Positions 23,857-34,414 of a stretch of DNA of 64,000 nt are shown piece after piece. The translations under genes were made by a program, and so were the position numbers. Each line of letters begins with the position of its first letter. Position 1 is the stretch's first letter. The notes below the pieces were generated by a model. That model worked only from the letters and a program-made list of their open reading frames with translations, was not told where the DNA came from and searched no databases. Source of the DNA: Lineus longissimus (taxonomy: Eukaryota; Nemertea; Pilidiophora; Heteronemertea; Lineidae); contig NC_088311.1 of assembly GCF_910592395.1 (NCBI RefSeq), forward strand, positions 16,742,501 through 16,806,500. The letters run 5' to 3'.

Positions 23857-24826
23857 TGAAATGGAACGAACTTAAATGAAAGAATAACCGGATTCACTTC
23901 ACCTCTGGCGGTGTTTATTTTATTCGAAAGCCTGATACTAAAAGCGATCTAGGTATATACAAGTAGGGAGATGCACAGACAAATTATCAACTTACGACTG
24001 TCCTAGACCGGTACCCGACGATGACATTGGTCCAAAACCGGTGATTAAACGGGTGTACGATATATGATGATAAATGAATATTATAAGTATAGCCGATCCT
24101 TTCCCTTGTGCTATTCCAACGTGGTCTCACTCACCGCATACTTGACTCCCCGTTATTCCCCCTCAAGACAAAGAAACGGAAGGCTTATCCCCTCGCCCCC
24201 TGACCCTCAGGTGTAAGATGCCCTTCGGCGATGCTGGGAATTGCATGTTTAAGTATATAGAGTATAGTATAAAAAGGATGCCTGACCAGGCAAGAAGTAA
24301 CACGAGAACCAGTCTCGCCACACACAGGTATGTCAGGGGAAGGGACAGTCTTACAATTATGGCAACTTCGCCGACAAACAATGTATCACATAAAAGCTAT
24401 GCGGTACATGGTACAAAAGACTGAATATCAACATGTTAAAGTTTGCCGACCATACACCGTGCCCCTAAGGAATAAAAGGTATTTTAAGGCCATGAATATT
24501 AATGAGTGACAGAGCTGTTTACGTCACGTGATGAAGATGGCCGGTCATGCCGAAAGCTTGGAGATATGACGTGAATAAAGGATAATTTTGGGATCTTGAA
24601 GCCGTGTTGAACTATTCCAATACGTTGGGTTAATTCTACAACATCAGAGGATCATATCACCCGAAAACTGGGGCCGGACACGGTATACTCTCGACAGGAT
24701 AAGAAGCGGAAGCGCGAGTCCCGGTCCAAAAGAAAGTAAAGCTAAATTTAAGTTATAAAACCCGCGAAATTCAAAGTCGCTATTAACCCGGAATAAAACC
24801 CCGTAAAACGAAACCATTTTCCTCAC

Positions 24827-25387
24827 AATGGTCACAGATGTTTCTGTTTTGAACTTGGCATGAAGATTTTTCATGCTGTCATTCAGATACCTGATGGGTT
24901 TTTTCACACCACACCTTGTTTTGGTACGCTTTACTGTTGTACAAACCCGTGAGTTATCATCCCGAAGAAAGTACTCAGCGATCTTAGCCTGCATGACCTC
25001 ACCAATAGCATCTACTCTTTGTTTTCTTTCATATTTCTTTCATATTATACAAATTTTCCCCTTTCTAACAAGATTGCTCTTAACTCGCTTTTTGGACACA
25101 CCTACAAGTTTTTTCTTAGCGAAATTGACCAAACGGTATTTTTTCATGACTCTACCACCAAAAACCTTTGAAATGAACTGTTTGTCCTTTTCACTATTTA
25201 CTTTTTCAGTCACAGTGGTGTTTAAGTCTGATAACAGTGCGTGGTGAAAAACCAGTGTCTTTCGCACATCTGGATGGACCTCAGCGTTTCCTAGTAGCCA
25301 TTTTGTTGCACGCCTTGGAGTATCAATTGTATCGTCCCTGGCTTGTTCCATTTTCTCCTCTGCTCGCGCAGCCCTCTTTCAGTCCCT
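24827..25387 (-). pseudogene. DDE-type transposase, N-terminal middle segment
   Basis: Reading leftward on the minus strand: TPRRATKWLLGNAEVHPDVRK, an FISKVFGGRVMKKYR block, then AEYFLRDDNSRVCTTVKRTK and KKPIRYLNDSMKNLHAKF. The order matches the transposase family upstream of the CRLRPFW block. The two halves are in one frame but separated by an in-frame TGA at 25042-25040. A GTGAGG donor-like site sits at 24826-24821. A further frame break lies between about 25350 and 25385, next to the retrotransposon insertion point. Confidence 0.7.
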
Positions 25388-25791
25388 TGTAATATTCCTA
25401 CTTCACTGTCCGTTGTGTCACTCGCCCTTGACCTCCGTCTCGTTCTATCTATGGTCAGCTGATTGTGCAACAAAGGTAAACAATACACACAAACACCTAA
25501 TTAAATAATGATATAACTGTATTTACCTTTCTACACTTTCTCTAACTCTTCTAAACCTCTTCGAATAATCACTCCTAAATCTCAATGTACACTGGGACTG
25601 ACTGGCTGACTTGTAAACTGTCCTAGATTGTTGTGAGAGCTGCCCTTTATATACAGGCAACAATGCAGCCTCCAGCAGCCTGGATACGGTTACCAACGCA
25701 AGCCCTGTTGCAGTGCAGCAACAACAAACCTTAACCTGAGTGGCCAATTTAGCCAAATTAACCAAAGACAATAATATTGAAATATACTACA
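25388..25791 (-). repeat. LTR (3' LTR of the Gypsy element)
   Basis: 404 bp with TG...CA ends, matching 32958-33360 with only about six substitutions and one single-base indel. A purine tract GGGAGGGGATGA abuts it on the minus strand (25803-25792), as expected for plus-strand priming. CCCT precedes it (25384-25387) and follows the other LTR (33361-33364). Confidence 0.95.
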
Positions 25792-26037
25792 TCATCCCCT
25801 CCCAAATAAAAGCTTAAACTTCCCTAAAACAGTACCATGATAAATGTACACCCGAAATATGATATACCCAAAACGAAGCGGTACATCAAAAGTCCATAGC
25901 AGAATTACAATTTTTATATACAATCCTAAACTTCAATGTCCAAACAAAAAAACAAACTCTATAGTGTCCATGCATCTCCCTACACCTGTCCCCTCTCATA
26001 AACAGGAGTAGACCATTAATTAATTAAATGTCTTAGT

Positions 26038-26571
26038 CTATGCAACAAAGTCAAATTGAACCTCCTCTCTTGCCCCATCTACCGAATACTTCCGAACAAT
26101 CATTCGTGACATCTTCGCGTCCGAAATGTCGATCTCCAGCGTATCTATGATCGCCTTCAGACAAAGCGGCAGCTTCCTGAGACAAGTTGCCTCAAATGAG
26201 TTGGATGACTCACTGCTCGAAGAAGACTCTCCCTGTTTCGATGCATACCTCGAAGTGGATGGTAGCGTCGTCCTCTGTGTGGCTACAGGTGAACTTGACA
26301 TAAGACGTCTCCGTTTCTCTCCGTTACTGATATGTCTCATTGAATCCTCGCTCTGAGAACGTGAGCGACGCTCCGAAATTCTAACCCTAGGAGACCGTAG
26401 CACCGGTGAACTGACGCATCCGACCTCGCTCCTGACAGTGCCGGAAGTGTGCTTCCTACCAACGTGTCGATCCAAGTTTGATCTTTTCTTCGTCTCGAAG
26501 GAGCATTTACTACATCTAAACGGCGACACTTCTCTACTCCGACTTCTCCTGATGTCTGTCGGCGGCGCCAT
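26038..26571 (-). CDS. Accessory C2H2 zinc-finger protein of the retrotransposon (ORF3)
   Basis: An intact 177-codon frame between the integrase end (26720) and the polypurine tract, on the coding strand of the element. Near the N-terminus is one C2H2 finger (C-SK-C, twelve residues, H-VGRK-H, about residues 19-40). A Ser/Arg-rich basic middle with an RRRSRSQSEDS-like stretch and GEKRRRL follows, then a Ser-rich patch, and a C-terminal hydrophobic-acidic segment around LPLCLKAIIDTLEIDISDAK. No signal peptide or membrane segment is seen, so it is not an envelope protein. Its function is unknown; nucleic-acid binding is a reasonable inference from the finger and basic residues. The start ATG at 26571 is the first in frame. 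Confidence 0.7.
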   Translation of the reverse strand: MAPPTDIRRSRSREVSPFRCSKCSFETKKRSNLDRHVGRKHTSGTVRSEVGCVSSPVLRSPRVRISERRSRSQSEDSMRHISNGEKRRRLMSSSPVATQRTTLPSTSRYASKQGESSSSSESSNSFEATCLRKLPLCLKAIIDTLEIDISDAKMSRMIVRKYSVDGAREEVQFDFVA

Positions 26572-26719
26572 TTCTTAAAATAAAACAAAGCGTTAGAAAT
26601 GTGACATCTTTGCCCTATCTCTAGGGACTTCTAGTCATAATAACCTATTTACAAATACAGTAGCACTACTAGCTACCCTGGCTACCGAATCAACATACTG
26701 AACAAGAAGGGCCTACTTC

Positions 26720-27313
26720 TTACAGATCTAGGCGAGACACACTCTTCCGAGACCTAGTACCCCTCCTTGATGGTGCCTCACTCCGTTTCTCTTGGACTGG
26801 GATATTCTCTCCCGTCCCAGCAATCTCCTTGACTGTCACATTCCATTTCATAGACTCAGGAGCGGGTCCCTTAAACCGCTTCATCCGGTTAAAATGGACA
26901 ACCTTGGGCTTTTTTCTAGGGCCCTGCTGAATTCGGTACACCAAGTCTGAAATTTTCTTTGTCACTTTGAAAGGACCCCTCCACGGCCTCTGCAGCTTCT
27001 TGCTCTTCCCCCGAACGTTAGGCTTATCATGAAACCAGACAATATCCCCTTCCTCAAACGGTACAAATGACGCCTTCCTGTCATAGTACTCCTTTTGCCT
27101 GTTACTGGCAATCGCTAGCTTGTCCCTCGCAATACTGTGTATCTTGTCCATCTTTTCCAGGAGCCGGTCCAAGTACTCGGACGGATGACACTCTGGGGCC
27201 CCTGGATGATTTGTCCCGAAGATGATGTCTGCTGGTAAAGTCATTTCACGACCAAACATGAGCTGTGCGGGAGAAAAACCAGTAGTGTCGTGTACAGATG
27301 AATTGTAGGCCAT
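26720..27313 (-). pseudogene. Gypsy integrase C-terminal part, out of frame with pol
   Basis: Begins in the conserved AYNSSVHDTTGFSPAQLMFG block that follows the integrase catalytic Glu and runs through the tail, which carries a GEGDIVWFHD-like SH3-type segment and a basic C-terminus. It is one frame away from the main pol frame, which ends at 27246; the shift lies near 27310-27330. In an intact element both would be one polypeptide. Confidence 0.85.
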
Positions 27314-30300
27314 AATGAGGACTGAGGAGACTTAGGTGAACATCCCAATCAAATTGGTTTTCACTGCAGTATAGAGACAACAAGTCCCCAAGGGTTCTCA
27401 TGAACCTTTCTGCCATCCTGTCCGACTCCGGATGTCTCGGTGTAGTCCTTGTTTTGGTACACCCAAGACGCTCACACACACCTTTCCAGATGTGAGACTC
27501 AAAGTTTGTTCCTTGGTCGGAGTGAGCCAGATCAGGAACACCAAAGGTTGCAATAAAATGGTCCACCAAGCGATCTGTGATGGTAGTGGCCTCTTGGTTA
27601 GGCACAGCATAGGCCTGAATCCATTTGGTAAAATAGTCTCCAACAACCAGTATATAGGAATTGTGGTTGTCCGTCCCTGGGAAAGGACCACAGACGTCGT
27701 ATGCAATTCTTTCTAGGGGTATTCCGACATTGAATTGCTTCATGGGCGCCCTCGGACTCTTGCCCTGAGGTTTCCTAGACTGACAGGGAATGCAGGTATG
27801 ACACCAATTGTTTACCTCCCTGCGCATCCCTACCCAGTAAAACCTCTCTCTGACTCTGGCCAAAGTCCTCTTTGGACCAAAATGACCAGCTGTGGGTACC
27901 TCATGCAACTCTTTTCTTACCAGGGGTCTAAGTTTTGGTGGAACCACCAATAAGTCTTTGCGAGCATCGCCACTATCAGACTCCCATTGTCGGTAAAGGA
28001 CACCGTCCTTTAAAGAAAGACAGTCCCACTGACTCCAATAGGATTTCAGGATCACACCCTGAGGAGAGACCTCAGTCCACGGTGGTCTCGCGTCTTTCTC
28101 CTCCAGGAGTTTAACTATCAGGGCTATGTCCTTGTCCTCATGTTGGCCCTGTCTCAACTCCTCTGAGTTACTTGGCCAATCAACCTCATGAGGTTCCGAA
28201 CTAGATTCCTCTTCCTCCTGTGAGTCCTGACTGACAATAGTGAAACTCTGACTTCCCTGCACTGAATCTACATCATGAGTCACTACTTGCACCCTGTGTG
28301 CATCCTTCAGGAGGTCTCCCGAGTCTGAGACGGAGTCCTGATCATGCTCATGTCTTTCCATCCTATCACACTGCTTGCAATCTAAGCAGTAGTCTGGTCT
28401 CCGAGATAGAGCGTCAGCATTAGAGTGCTTGACACCAGCCAGATGTTCAACTTCAAATCTGTACTGTGACAAGTACTCTAACCATCTGGCTGTCTGACCC
28501 TCTGGGTTTTTGAAAGACATCATCCATTTCAGTGCATGATGATCGGTCCTTACGCGGAAAGTAGGCTGAGCATAGAGAAAGTGGTGGAAATGTTTGATAC
28601 TGTCGACAATTCCTAGCATCTCTTTCCGAGTAACACAGTATCGGCGTTCTGGCTTAGACAACGACCTGCTAAAATAGCCTATTACCCTTTCCTCACCCTC
28701 CTGACACTGGCTAAGCACACCACCTATGGCACAGTTACTGGCATCGGTGTCCAAGATAAATGGTTTATCAGGTATCGGGTAAGCAAGGATGGGAGCCTCT
28801 GTCAGACTTTTCTTAAGTTTTTTAAAGGCTACTTCTGCCTCCTCATCCCATGAGAATTCCTTGTCTTTCTCCATTAACTTATGGAGAGGCTTGGCTATTG
28901 TCGCAAAACTGTTTATGTGCTTCCTATAGTAGGAGACTAGGCCTACGAAAGATCTCACATCTTTCTGGCTCTTTGGAGTCGGCCAATCCGTGACAGCCCT
29001 GATTTTCTCAGGATCCATACCAATTCCCTTACTGCTTACAATATGTCCCAAGAAAGACACTTCCTCCTGCAGCAAGTTGCACTTCTTTGCATTGAGTTTG
29101 AGACCTGCTTTCCTTAGCCGCTCAAAGACTTCTCTGAGTCTCTCCAATGCCTTGTCAAAATCTGGCGCATGTGAGATTATGTCATCAAGATATAAAAGAC
29201 AGACTTCCCATGGAAGACCCTTTAGTACGGCATCCATCAGACGCTGAAACGTCGCACTTGCATTTACTAGACCGAATGGCATCACATTGAAGTGAAAATG
29301 TCCCAATCCTGGCACAGAAAAAGCCGTCTTAAGTTTGTCATCAAGGCTGTCCATCTCTACCTGGTGGTAGCCAGATTTCAGATCAAGAGTAGAGAACCAC
29401 TTGCTCCCTGATAAAGCCTCAAGACAATCATCAACTCTAGGCAGAGGGTATGCATCAAGCTTTGTCACGCTATTAACCGGACGCATGTCCACACATAACC
29501 TCAAACTTCCATCTTTTTTTCGTACTGGGATTAAATTTGTTGACCAAGCGCTGTCAGAATTATCAACAATTCCCCGATCAAGCCAACTTTTAACTTCCCC
29601 CTCTATGTCTCCTCTTTGTCCCAAGGGAAGCCTTCTGGACTGTTGTCTAATTGGCTTTGCATCCCCTGTATCTATCGAGTGTCTGGCGTATGTCGTCTTA
29701 CCAATATCACTGGCGTCGTTCGAGAAAATATCAGCAAATTCTCTTAAAAGACGGGCTATGGCCACTTTCTTAGTGTGGTCTTTCCCTTTTGAACTTCTGT
29801 CAAACGCATCTTTGACATGCTCTGGCACCCAGAGCTCACCCTTCTCTGAGGTTTGGCTCAAACTGGCCTCCAGAGATTCTGGAGCTTGTATTCTCCTAAT
29901 CTTTTCATTGATGACTTCCTCATCTGAAATTTCCGACACAGGTTCAACCCATGCCAAAACTGTATTACGTCTTAAAACTACAGGCTCCTCGGATAGATTA
30001 AGCAGCCTAAATGGGGTCGTCTCTATTGACATGTCCACTAAGCCTTTGGCGACAAGTATACCACTCTTTTCCATAAGTGACGACGCAGGCACAACTAAAC
30101 CATCTTTTGGTCCCCAACGTGCGCCAGTCATCTCACCCAAGACAACTTTTTCGCATCGTGCTGGAATAACCACCTTGTCCTGCAAAATCACCCGCCGACA
30201 GACGTCTTTAACACTACCTCTTGTGCCTATTATCTCGTGATGACAGCACATCACAGTATCTTTCATGTAGTCAACCTGGCAATACTTTGCTAAGAAATCA

Positions 30301-30611
30301 TGTCCTAAAATGACGTCGTCCTGTATGTCCGCCACCCAGCATAGGTGATCAATCTGTACCCCTCCAAAGTTCAGGCTAAAAACAGCTTTCCCAGCAAAGG
30401 GGATAACGTCACCATTTGCAGCTGTTAGTCTCCCACCAGAACTTTCTAACTCGTGTCTCTCTTTAACAGGAATGTCATTGTACGTCTTTGGATTAAGCAA
30501 AGTCACCGATGCCCCTGAATCAACTAAAATCTCGACCTCCAAGGTCGCCAGACACCCTCTGATATAAAGACCGTCATCTCCGGCTTCCCCTTTCGCCCCC
30601 ATGGCTCTCAT
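27246..30611 (-). CDS. pol: Gypsy Pol polyprotein (protease, RT, RNase H, integrase)
   Basis: A 1,121-codon frame. Visible landmarks, approximate residues: protease LVDSGA (30-34); reverse transcriptase with LYLDD (about 474); RNase H starting ILDTDAS (about 619); integrase zinc region H-H-CHTC (about 900-930); and catalytic D, D and E in YDVCGPFP (about 971), HSDQGTNFES (about 1032) and MAERFMRT (about 1068), close to D-D-35-E. The order is that of Ty3/Gypsy. The open frame continues upstream of the first ATG to about 30650 and overlaps the gag zinc-knuckle frame in another phase, as in gag-pol frameshifting elements. It ends early by a frameshift inside integrase. Confidence 0.95.
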   Translation of the reverse strand: MRAMGAKGEAGDDGLYIRGCLATLEVEILVDSGASVTLLNPKTYNDIPVKERHELESSGGRLTAANGDVIPFAGKAVFSLNFGGVQIDHLCWVADIQDDVILGHDFLAKYCQVDYMKDTVMCCHHEIIGTRGSVKDVCRRVILQDKVVIPARCEKVVLGEMTGARWGPKDGLVVPASSLMEKSGILVAKGLVDMSIETTPFRLLNLSEEPVVLRRNTVLAWVEPVSEISDEEVINEKIRRIQAPESLEASLSQTSEKGELWVPEHVKDAFDRSSKGKDHTKKVAIARLLREFADIFSNDASDIGKTTYARHSIDTGDAKPIRQQSRRLPLGQRGDIEGEVKSWLDRGIVDNSDSAWSTNLIPVRKKDGSLRLCVDMRPVNSVTKLDAYPLPRVDDCLEALSGSKWFSTLDLKSGYHQVEMDSLDDKLKTAFSVPGLGHFHFNVMPFGLVNASATFQRLMDAVLKGLPWEVCLLYLDDIISHAPDFDKALERLREVFERLRKAGLKLNAKKCNLLQEEVSFLGHIVSSKGIGMDPEKIRAVTDWPTPKSQKDVRSFVGLVSYYRKHINSFATIAKPLHKLMEKDKEFSWDEEAEVAFKKLKKSLTEAPILAYPIPDKPFILDTDASNCAIGGVLSQCQEGEERVIGYFSRSLSKPERRYCVTRKEMLGIVDSIKHFHHFLYAQPTFRVRTDHHALKWMMSFKNPEGQTARWLEYLSQYRFEVEHLAGVKHSNADALSRRPDYCLDCKQCDRMERHEHDQDSVSDSGDLLKDAHRVQVVTHDVDSVQGSQSFTIVSQDSQEEEESSSEPHEVDWPSNSEELRQGQHEDKDIALIVKLLEEKDARPPWTEVSPQGVILKSYWSQWDCLSLKDGVLYRQWESDSGDARKDLLVVPPKLRPLVRKELHEVPTAGHFGPKRTLARVRERFYWVGMRREVNNWCHTCIPCQSRKPQGKSPRAPMKQFNVGIPLERIAYDVCGPFPGTDNHNSYILVVGDYFTKWIQAYAVPNQEATTITDRLVDHFIATFGVPDLAHSDQGTNFESHIWKGVCERLGCTKTRTTPRHPESDRMAERFMRTLGDLLSLYCSENQFDWDVHLSLLSPHYGLQFICTRHYWFFSRTAHVWS

Positions 30612-30636
30612 GTCAACGACGGGCCCCTCCTCATTT

Positions 30637-32866
30637 ACTGTTGTCGATCTCTGGCCCCCGAGGTCGACACCTGCTCGTTTCCCTGGCCCCGAGCTTTGAT
30701 TTTCTCTAGCTCAACTTTCCACTTAGGACAATCCCTCTTAAAGTGGTTTCCCTGACAGTGGAAGCACTATATGTCTCTGGAGCTTCTGTGTTGGTTGTAC
30801 TCTGCCCTTGGCACCTGGTTGTTCCTGTTGTTCTTAAGCTCCTTTACAACCTGTAGAACCTCAGCAAGAGTGTTTGACAACTTGTCTTGGCTGTCATTAC
30901 CCATTGATTGCTGTGCTCCAACTACTCTGACCTTCCCATGGTCACCCGCGCGCCCATTTGAAGCCGCTTGAAACGCCTCATACTCTGTGGCTGTCCTCTC
31001 AGCGTCTTCCAGAGAGAGAGGTCTTGACTGTTTAACAAACCACCTGTGATTTGTATCCTCAAGCGCATCAATGAACTGATCTCTAGCTAAGGACTGGAGC
31101 ATCTCCTCGGACACCCCGGGGTAAGCCCTCCTCGCTAATTTTCTAATGTCTTGGGCTAACTCAGCCAAAGACGAATCCTTTTTCCTCCTGAACGATCTGA
31201 GCTGCGCCCTGAACAAATCTACTTGGTTCTCCTGTCCGAACCTTCTCTTTAGTGCTGCAGTGAGCGCGTTGATATCTTTCCTACTCTCAGGAGAAATATC
31301 ACTGAGTACACTTTGAGCTGGGCCTCTTAGGCTCGCTGCCAAGTACTTCGCTTTTAATTGACTGTCCCACATGTTCAAATCACTGAGCACCTCAAAATGA
31401 GAAAGAAAATCTTCTAATGCTCCTGACCCGTTGTACGTGTCTGGCCTCATTATAGGACATTTGGGAGCCATGCACATAGAAGACACATTTGTTCTCGGAG
31501 CCGGATTTTGTTCAAATCTTCTAACTGGCGTACTCATCAGTTGTCCTGGGTTCTCATTACTGTTGAATTGATGCTGCTCCGGTACTAAGTGCTCTCTGCT
31601 CCGGAGCTGATACTGCTCTGGAGCAACTTGCTCCAAGTTGTCTCTGCATTGTTCAGCCTCCCTGCTCCGGAGCTGAAATTGCTCCTCTGGAGCCAAGTAA
31701 GACCTGCTCCGGAGTTTACATTGCTCTGGAGCTAAATGCTCCATGCTCCGGTGCGGAGCCAGATATTCTCTGCTCTGGAGCTGGTGCTGCGGAGCCAGAT
31801 ATTCTCTGCTCTGGAGCTGGTGCTGTGGAGCCAGCTGTTCCCTGCTCTGGAGCTGATGCTGTGGAGCCAGCTGTTCCCTGCTCTGGAGCTGATGCTGCGG
31901 AGCCAGCTGTTCCCTGCTCTGGAGCTGATGCTGTGGAGCCAGCTGTTCCCTGCTCTGGAGCTGATACTGTGGAGCCAGCTGTTCCCTGCTCTGGAGCTGA
32001 TACTCCGGAGCCAAATGCTCCGTGCTCCTGATGGAGTGCTCCGGAGCTAAATGCACCGTGCCCAAGAGCTGGTACTCTGGAGCCAGACCAACTCGGCTCC
32101 GGAGCTGTTGCTCCGGAGTCAGATGCTCCTTGCTTCGGAGCCCATGCTCCGGAGCCAGATGCTCCTTTTGAGTCATGCTCTGGAGCTGACGGTGCTCCGG
32201 AGCCAAGTGCTCAAATTGCCCTGATCTAGCCTTATTCAGGCTCCGATCCCCATTCTCCCTCCTCCTTTCTTTTTGACTTAGAGGCTCTGTTTCAGTTTGC
32301 CAGCTCTTATCATAAATATGGGCTTTACGCTGCTCAGAAGGAGACACAGGTGCACGTGTGGCTTTATTCAGGCCACCCTCTCCCACTAAATGTCCCCTAC
32401 TGATAGCCATAGCACATTCTAACTCCAGCCCCTTTATCTCCTCCTGCAGTTTCCTTATCTCTGTCTCGAAGACAGCCGAGACAGCTCTCTGAGACGGCTC
32501 ACTCGGAGCCGCGTTGTTTACACCAACGGCTGTTCTAACGTCGTTTCACACCCCCCTTTTACCGCTCGAAGTCAACAAACTCCCTGCCTCGGGAAAATCT
32601 TCCCAACTATCGGCCTGTTGGCGAACCTCCACCGGTTGATACACCAAGGTATCGGCGGCATAAAATGAATTGGGGTATCTTCTGTTCATAACGGGTCCGA
32701 ACTGAATCGTATCGTGACTATTATTAGTGTTTGATGCGTCTGAAGCCGATCTGAAAACTGTTGCCGATTGCATGCGTGACGCCAATGGGCGGCCATCACG
32801 GCCAATTTCACGGACGCCGTCACTCTCATTCTGCCTATTCCAGGATATCTCATCCTTTCTATTCAT
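30637..32866 (-). pseudogene. gag: Gypsy Gag, interrupted by two in-frame stops
   Basis: One frame runs from an ATG at 32866 to about 30637, broken by TGA at 32548-32546 and TAG at 30769-30767. The longest open part is 32410-30767 (547 codons). The central half is a tandem 12-residue repeat (about 31560-32200). After it come capsid-like segments (LSHFEVLSDLNMWDSQLKAK, ALKRRFG, LRSFRRKKDSSLAELAQD) matching Gypsy Gag. A zinc knuckle CFHCQGNHFKRDC lies directly after the TAG; its spacing is one residue shorter than the usual CX2CX4HX4C. Gag packages the element RNA into particles; the stops make this copy defective unless suppressed. Confidence 0.85.
31560..32220 (-). repeat. 36-bp minisatellite inside gag
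   Basis: About a dozen or more in-frame units of 36 bp encode variants of QLQSREQLAPQH. The central units (about 31800-32000) are nearly identical, and both flanks are diverged (HLAPE variants). Every unit contains CTCCGGAGC- or CTCTGGAGCTG-like palindromic DNA. Confidence 0.9.
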
Positions 32867-32957
32867 AGCTGGGACTATATTTATCTAAATTAACAAACAC
32901 TAGGCTACCGTATATAGCTAGGCTACACGATTCAGTTGTTTTCACTGCTGTCACCAA

Positions 32958-33360
32958 TGTAATATTCCTACTTCGCTGTCCGTTGTGTCACTCGCCCTTG
33001 ACCTCCGTCTCGTTCTATCTATAGTCAGCTGATTGTGCAACAAAGGTAAACAATACACACGAACACCTAATTAAATAATGATATAACTGTATTTACCTTT
33101 CTACACTTTCTCTAACTCTTCTAAACCTCTTCGAATAATCACTCCTAAATCTCAATGTACACTGGGACTGACTGGCTGCTTGTAAACTGTCCTAGATTGT
33201 TGTGAGAGCTGCCCTTTATATACAGGCAACAATGCAGCCTCCAGGAGCCTGGATACGGTTACCAACGCAAGCCCTGTTGCAGTACAGCAACAACAAACCT
33301 TAACCTGAGTGGCCAATTAAGCCAAATTAACCAAAGACAATAATATTGAAATATACTACA
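32958..33360 (-). repeat. LTR (5' LTR of the Gypsy element)
   Basis: 403 bp, TG...CA, paired with 25388-25791. On the minus strand a TATA box, TATATAAAG, is at 33222-33214. CCCT (33361-33364) follows outside. It differs from its partner by about six substitutions and one indel. Confidence 0.95.
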
Positions 33361-33563
33361 CCCTTTTGTCTGTGACGGTACTCATTGGACGCCTTTGTCC
33401 ATTTCTTTCGTTGCTGTTTGCCCTTGGACAGGTCAGAAATCTTTGGGATATTTCTGTCCTTCCACCGCTCTCTATCTTTTGCCTGCATAGCTGCTAGCCT
33501 CTCAGGGTCCTGGCGTATTCGATTGCGCATATCGCGCATGCGCTCTTTCGCTGACTTCACCAT
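33361..33563 (-). pseudogene. DDE-type transposase, N-terminus, cut by the retrotransposon
   Basis: The minus-strand frame from the ATG at 33563 is strongly basic (KSAKERMRDMRNRIR, MQAKDRERWKDR, KGKQQRKKWTKASNEYRHRQ), a feature of the N-terminal DNA-binding part of this transposase family. It is cut by the LTR at 33360. The frame would continue at 25387 after the duplicated CCCT, apart from a later frame break. Confidence 0.65.
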
Positions 33564-33769
33564 GATTGCAGGCAGTCGAGCCAAACCTGAAAAGAGAGAC
33601 AAATATCTGAATATGGTGAAAGGAAGGCTCGTTTTGTGAAATTAGCTTGGAAGGGTTCTGGTATCATAACCTGAAAGGCCCAAGTGTTCCGAATGTACCG
33701 TGGCCTATGCCTGGTTTGAGTCATCCCCACTTTAAGTTGCCATCTGAGGAGAGAGTTCCCATTTAAAAG

Positions 33770-34110
33770 CATTCCCGAGCAGTCGTTTACAGTGAGAGTC
33801 CGCCTTTAAATTACATAGCGAAGAGGAACCTATCACCTGAAGAGCAGAGAACCAATTTAAGACACTATTCGTCATGCGAGTTCCCCTTTAAAAGCAACCA
33901 TCGCTAGTGACCCCTTTAAAACACAATCTATGGAGGGAGTTTACCTTTAAAAGTAATCACCAGTACCAGACCCTTTTGAGATACCCTCAATCAAGAAAGT
34001 GTGCCTTTAAAAATGCAATTGTGGGTTGAGGACCCCTTTAAGGTGCCATCTGTGGAGAGAGTTCCCCTTTAAAAGTACGGTATTCCCGATTTTTAAATTA
34101 CATAAACTAA
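33770..34110. repeat. Degenerate ~60-70 bp repeats inside the DNA transposon
   Basis: Variants of GAGAGTTCCCCTTTAAAAG recur about seven times (33750, 33807, 33880, 33915, 33945, 34004, 34060), with intervening CCATCTGTGGAGAG-like text. This lies upstream of the transposase start and could be its 5' region. Confidence 0.6.
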
Positions 34111-34414
34111 CAGGGGAGAAACCCTTTAAGAGTAGTTAGAAGTGTAGTAATTTTAATTTGAAATAAAAAGGTGGCAGGCTACAGACCAAAATCTGCACCA
34201 GAGCCAGGTTTTTCCCTGACCCTAGTTTTTCTCCACTTTGGTTACAACTTACACTCTGATTTTCACCTCTGTTTAGGCCATAAAACATTTTTTTGTAAAA
34301 GGGCAATAGGTATGACTGTTGGACAAGGCATCAATGCATTCATGTGGGCCTAAAGAAGATTATTATCAACTGGATTTTCAACAGTCATGTCCTGAAATCC
34401 ACTTCAGACCAATG

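Larger units (their letters stand above)
25388..33360 (-). mobile_element. Gypsy-type LTR retrotransposon with extra zinc-finger ORF
   Basis: A 7,973-bp element on the minus strand. It has two LTRs about 98% identical, a CCCT target duplication, a putative primer-binding site beginning TTGGTGACAGCAGTG next to the 5' LTR (32957 leftward), gag, pol, an additional ORF and a polypurine tract. Pol order (protease, RT, RNase H, integrase) is that of Ty3/Gypsy elements. The clade is not determined. Gag and pol carry stop and frameshift lesions even though the LTRs are young. It lies inside the transposase frame of the Sola-like transposon. Confidence 0.95.

Noticed and set aside
25291-25488. 65-codon minus-strand ORF spanning the LTR edge
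   Set aside because: It reads from the LTR into flanking transposase sequence; it is a junction artefact.
29401-30240. 279-codon open frame on the plus strand
   Set aside because: It is antisense to the Gypsy pol frame, whose protease and RT motifs are clear; it has no recognisable protein features of its own.
31736-32050. Plus-strand frames with LFPALELM or VPCSGAD repeats
   Set aside because: These are the opposite strand of the gag minisatellite.
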